This document shows positions 25,075-27,209 of a stretch of 27,209 nt of DNA, piece by piece. The stretch's first letter is position 1; the number at the start of each line of letters is the position of its first letter. The stretch comes from an uncultured Bacteroides sp. (GTDB taxonomy: Bacteria; Bacteroidota; Bacteroidia; Bacteroidales; Bacteroidaceae): the NCBI GenBank assembly GCA_905197435.1, contig CAJJYX010000021.1:1-27209 (forward strand), in the 5' to 3' direction. Position numbers and translations under genes: made by a program. A model generated the notes under the pieces. The model did not search any database. It was given only the letters and a program-made list of their open reading frames with translations, and was not told the origin of the DNA.

Positions 25075-25107
25075 TCTGGGTAATCTGTATAGAAATCAGT
25101 AACTTTG
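25075..25107 (+). promoter_or_regulatory. candidate promoter of secA
   Basis: TAACTTTG (25100-25107) fits the -7 consensus. TCTG (25075-25078) lies 21 nt upstream as a three-of-four match to the -33 TTTG. The leader would be about 37 nt, A/T-rich, without a Shine-Dalgarno sequence, as is usual in Bacteroides. Confidence 0.5.
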
Positions 25108-25150
25108 CACACTCAACTAACTCAGCTATAATAATAAAAACAAATATATA

Positions 25151-27209
25151 ATGGGATTTAATGAATTTTTAAGCTCGATTTTCGGCAACAAATCCACACG
25201 CGACATGAAAGAAATACAACCGTGGGTGGATAAAATCAAAGCCGCTTATCCGGAAGTAGCCAAACTCGACAACGACGCCCTGCGTGCCAAGACAGAAGAA
25301 CTGAAAGCCTACATCCATGACTCGGCTGCCGAACAACGCGCCAAAGTGGAAGAGCTGAAAGCCAGCGTTGAAGATACCGAATTGGAAGACCGCGAAGAAC
25401 TCTTCAACCAAATCGATAAAATCGAAAAAGAAATATTGGAGATTTATGAGAAAGCATTGGACGAGGTATTGCCTACAGCTTTCTCCATCGTAAAGGAAAC
25501 AGCCAAACGGTTCTCCGAAAATGAAGAGATAGTGGTTACAGCTACCGAATTCGACCGCCAACTGGCTACCACCAAAGATTTTGTACGCATTGAAGGCGAC
25601 AAAGCCATTTACCAAAACCATTGGACAGCGGGTGGCAATGACACCGTATGGAACATGGTACACTATGACGTACAGCTATTCGGTGGTGTGGTTCTGCATA
25701 AAGGCAAGATTGCCGAAATGGCAACCGGAGAAGGTAAGACATTGGTTGCTACCCTGCCGGTATTCCTCAATGCCCTGACCGGGAACGGTGTGCACGTGGT
25801 TACCGTGAACGACTACCTGGCAAAACGTGACTCCGAATGGATGGGTCCCCTTTACATGTTCCACGGTTTGAGCGTAGACTGCATCGACAAGCACCAGCCC
25901 AACTCTGATGCCCGCCGCAAAGCTTATCTGGCAGACATCACCTTCGGTACGAACAACGAATTCGGCTTCGATTACCTGCGTGACAATATGGCCATCAGCC
26001 CCAAAGACCTGGTACAACGCAAGCACAATTATGCCATTGTCGATGAGGTGGACTCGGTATTGATTGATGATGCCCGTACTCCGCTGATTATCTCAGGACC
26101 GGTACCCAAAGGCGACGACCAACTCTTCGAACAGCTTCGCCCACAAGTGGAACGTCTGGTGGAAGCCCAGAAAAAACTGGCTACCCAATACCTGGCCGAC
26201 GCCAAACGCCTGATTGCATCGAACGATAAAAAAGATCAGGAAGAAGGTTTCCTCGCCTTGTACCGCAGCCATAAGTGTCTGCCCAAGAACAAGGCGCTGA
26301 TCAAGTTCCTCAGCGAGCAGGGCATCAAGGCTGGTATGCTGAAAACCGAGGAAATCTACATGGAGCAGAACAACAAGCGCATGCACGAGGTGACCGATCC
26401 GCTGTACTTTGTCATCGACGAGAAATTGAACAGTGTGGATTTGACCGACAAGGGTGTAGACTTGATTAGCGGCAATGTGGAAGACCCGACTTTCTTCGTA
26501 CTTCCGGATATCACCGCCCAACTCTCTGCCTTGGAAAATGAGACAGACCTGACAGACGAACAACGCCTTGAAAAGAAGGATGCCTTGCTGACCAACTATG
26601 CCATCAAGAGTGAACGTGTGCATACCATCAACCAGCTGTTGAAGGCATACACCATGTTCGAGAAAGATGACGAATACGTGGTAATCGACGGCCAGGTGAA
26701 GATTGTGGATGAACAAACGGGACGTATCATGGAAGGGCGCCGCTATTCCGACGGATTGCACCAAGCCATCGAAGCCAAGGAAGGCGTGAAGGTAGAAGCT
26801 GCCACACAGACTTTTGCCACCATTACGCTGCAGAACTACTTCCGTATGTACCACAAGCTGTCCGGTATGACCGGTACGGCAGAGACTGAAGCCGGTGAAT
26901 TGTGGGACATCTACAAACTGGACGTAGTGGTTATTCCAACCAACCGCCCCATTGCCCGTATCGACATGAACGACCGCGTTTACAAGACGAAACGCGAGAA
27001 ATATAAAGCAGTCATCGAAGAAATCGAACAGTTGGTACAAGCCGGACGCCCTGTCTTGGTGGGTACTACATCTGTAGAAATCTCCGAAATGCTGAGCAAG
27101 ATGTTGACTATGCGCAAGATTGAGCACAGCGTGTTGAATGCCAAGTTGCACCAGAAAGAAGCGGACATCGTTGCCAAAGCCGGTTTGAGTGGAACTGTGA
27201 CCATCGCTA
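25151..27209 (+). CDS. secA: preprotein translocase ATPase SecA, N-terminal 686 residues, cut by window edge
   Basis: Open from the ATG at 25151 ([21 protein letters not shown]) to the right edge; the full Bacteroides protein is about 1,100 aa. DEAD motor 1: Walker A ATGEGKT (191-197), Walker B VDEVD (297-301) with [13 protein letters not shown]. The preprotein cross-linking domain follows, and [12 protein letters not shown] and [15 protein letters not shown] belong to motor 2. A charged insertion (about 335-445, [20 protein letters not shown]) is typical of Bacteroidetes SecA. It drives secretory proteins through SecYEG with ATP. It has its own promoter after the phosphatase-fold gene. No frameshift in the part shown. 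Confidence 0.98.
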   Translation, partial: MGFNEFLSSIFGNKSTRDMKEIQPWVDKIKAAYPEVAKLDNDALRAKTEELKAYIHDSAAEQRAKVEELKASVEDTELEDREELFNQIDKIEKEILEIYEKALDEVLPTAFSIVKETAKRFSENEEIVVTATEFDRQLATTKDFVRIEGDKAIYQNHWTAGGNDTVWNMVHYDVQLFGGVVLHKGKIAEMATGEGKTLVATLPVFLNALTGNGVHVVTVNDYLAKRDSEWMGPLYMFHGLSVDCIDKHQPNSDARRKAYLADITFGTNNEFGFDYLRDNMAISPKDLVQRKHNYAIVDEVDSVLIDDARTPLIISGPVPKGDDQLFEQLRPQVERLVEAQKKLATQYLADAKRLIASNDKKDQEEGFLALYRSHKCLPKNKALIKFLSEQGIKAGMLKTEEIYMEQNNKRMHEVTDPLYFVIDEKLNSVDLTDKGVDLISGNVEDPTFFVLPDITAQLSALENETDLTDEQRLEKKDALLTNYAIKSERVHTINQLLKAYTMFEKDDEYVVIDGQVKIVDEQTGRIMEGRRYSDGLHQAIEAKEGVKVEAATQTFATITLQNYFRMYHKLSGMTGTAETEAGELWDIYKLDVVVIPTNRPIARIDMNDRVYKTKREKYKAVIEEIEQLVQAGRPVLVGTTSVEISEMLSKMLTMRKIEHSVLNAKLHQKEADIVAKAGLSGTVTIA

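Noticed and set aside
26093..27151. 352-aa minus-strand frame opposite secA
   Set aside because: Shadow of the secA coding strand; Cys/His/Phe-rich composition typical of antisense frames.

Overview
The window looks like chromosomal DNA of a Bacteroides or close Bacteroidales species. Evidence: a Bacteroides-type tmRNA, repeated TAnnTTTG (-7) promoter boxes, short or A/T-rich leaders, SPII lipoproteins, and a gene set (lptC, lptE, lnb, SurA/PpiD-type chaperone, DUF4831, DUF4837, secA starting [12 protein letters not shown]) typical of that group. There is no phage, IS element, CRISPR array or rRNA/tRNA cluster; this is mostly core genome with envelope-biogenesis genes.

Layout. (1) 1-203, minus: 5' half of ssrA (tmRNA), cut by the left edge. 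(2) 204-838: a long divergent gap with two adjoining degenerate tandem-repeat arrays (22-bp, then 21-bp) and small hairpins. (3) 839-5928, plus: a secreted GH3 glycosidase with a C-terminal discoidin-like module, a lactonase-type beta-propeller lipoprotein, and a DUF4831 protein. (4) 7710-5946, minus: an MFS transporter and a PqqD-like small protein. (5) 14087-7864, minus: rlmN, DUF4837 lipoprotein, pdxA, sigma-54 activator, lptE, a TPR-like protein and secG, closed by a clear terminator. (6) 21743-14245, minus: coaX, outer-membrane protein, TPR protein, lptC, CNNM/CorC-type CBS protein and a SurA/PpiD-type chaperone that carries a frameshift here; a terminator follows. (7) 21744-22264: second divergent gap, with a 22-bp palindromic tandem array and two perfect hairpins. 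(8) 22265-27209, plus: lnb (lipoprotein N-acylation, former DUF4105), an overlapping alkaline-phosphatase-fold gene that seems to have lost its catalytic residues, then secA running off the right edge.

How the genes fit together: SecA and SecG move proteins across the inner membrane; the SurA/PpiD-like protein folds them in the periplasm; Lnb would complete lipoprotein acylation; LptC and LptE belong to the LPS transport bridge. Cofactor and RNA genes (pdxA, coaX, rlmN) are interleaved in the same operons.

Most worth a second look: the helically phased palindrome arrays that occupy both divergent gaps and no other gap; the lnb/pseudo-phosphatase overlapping pair; the unusual tmRNA tag (GERQFALAA); and the frameshift in the chaperone gene.
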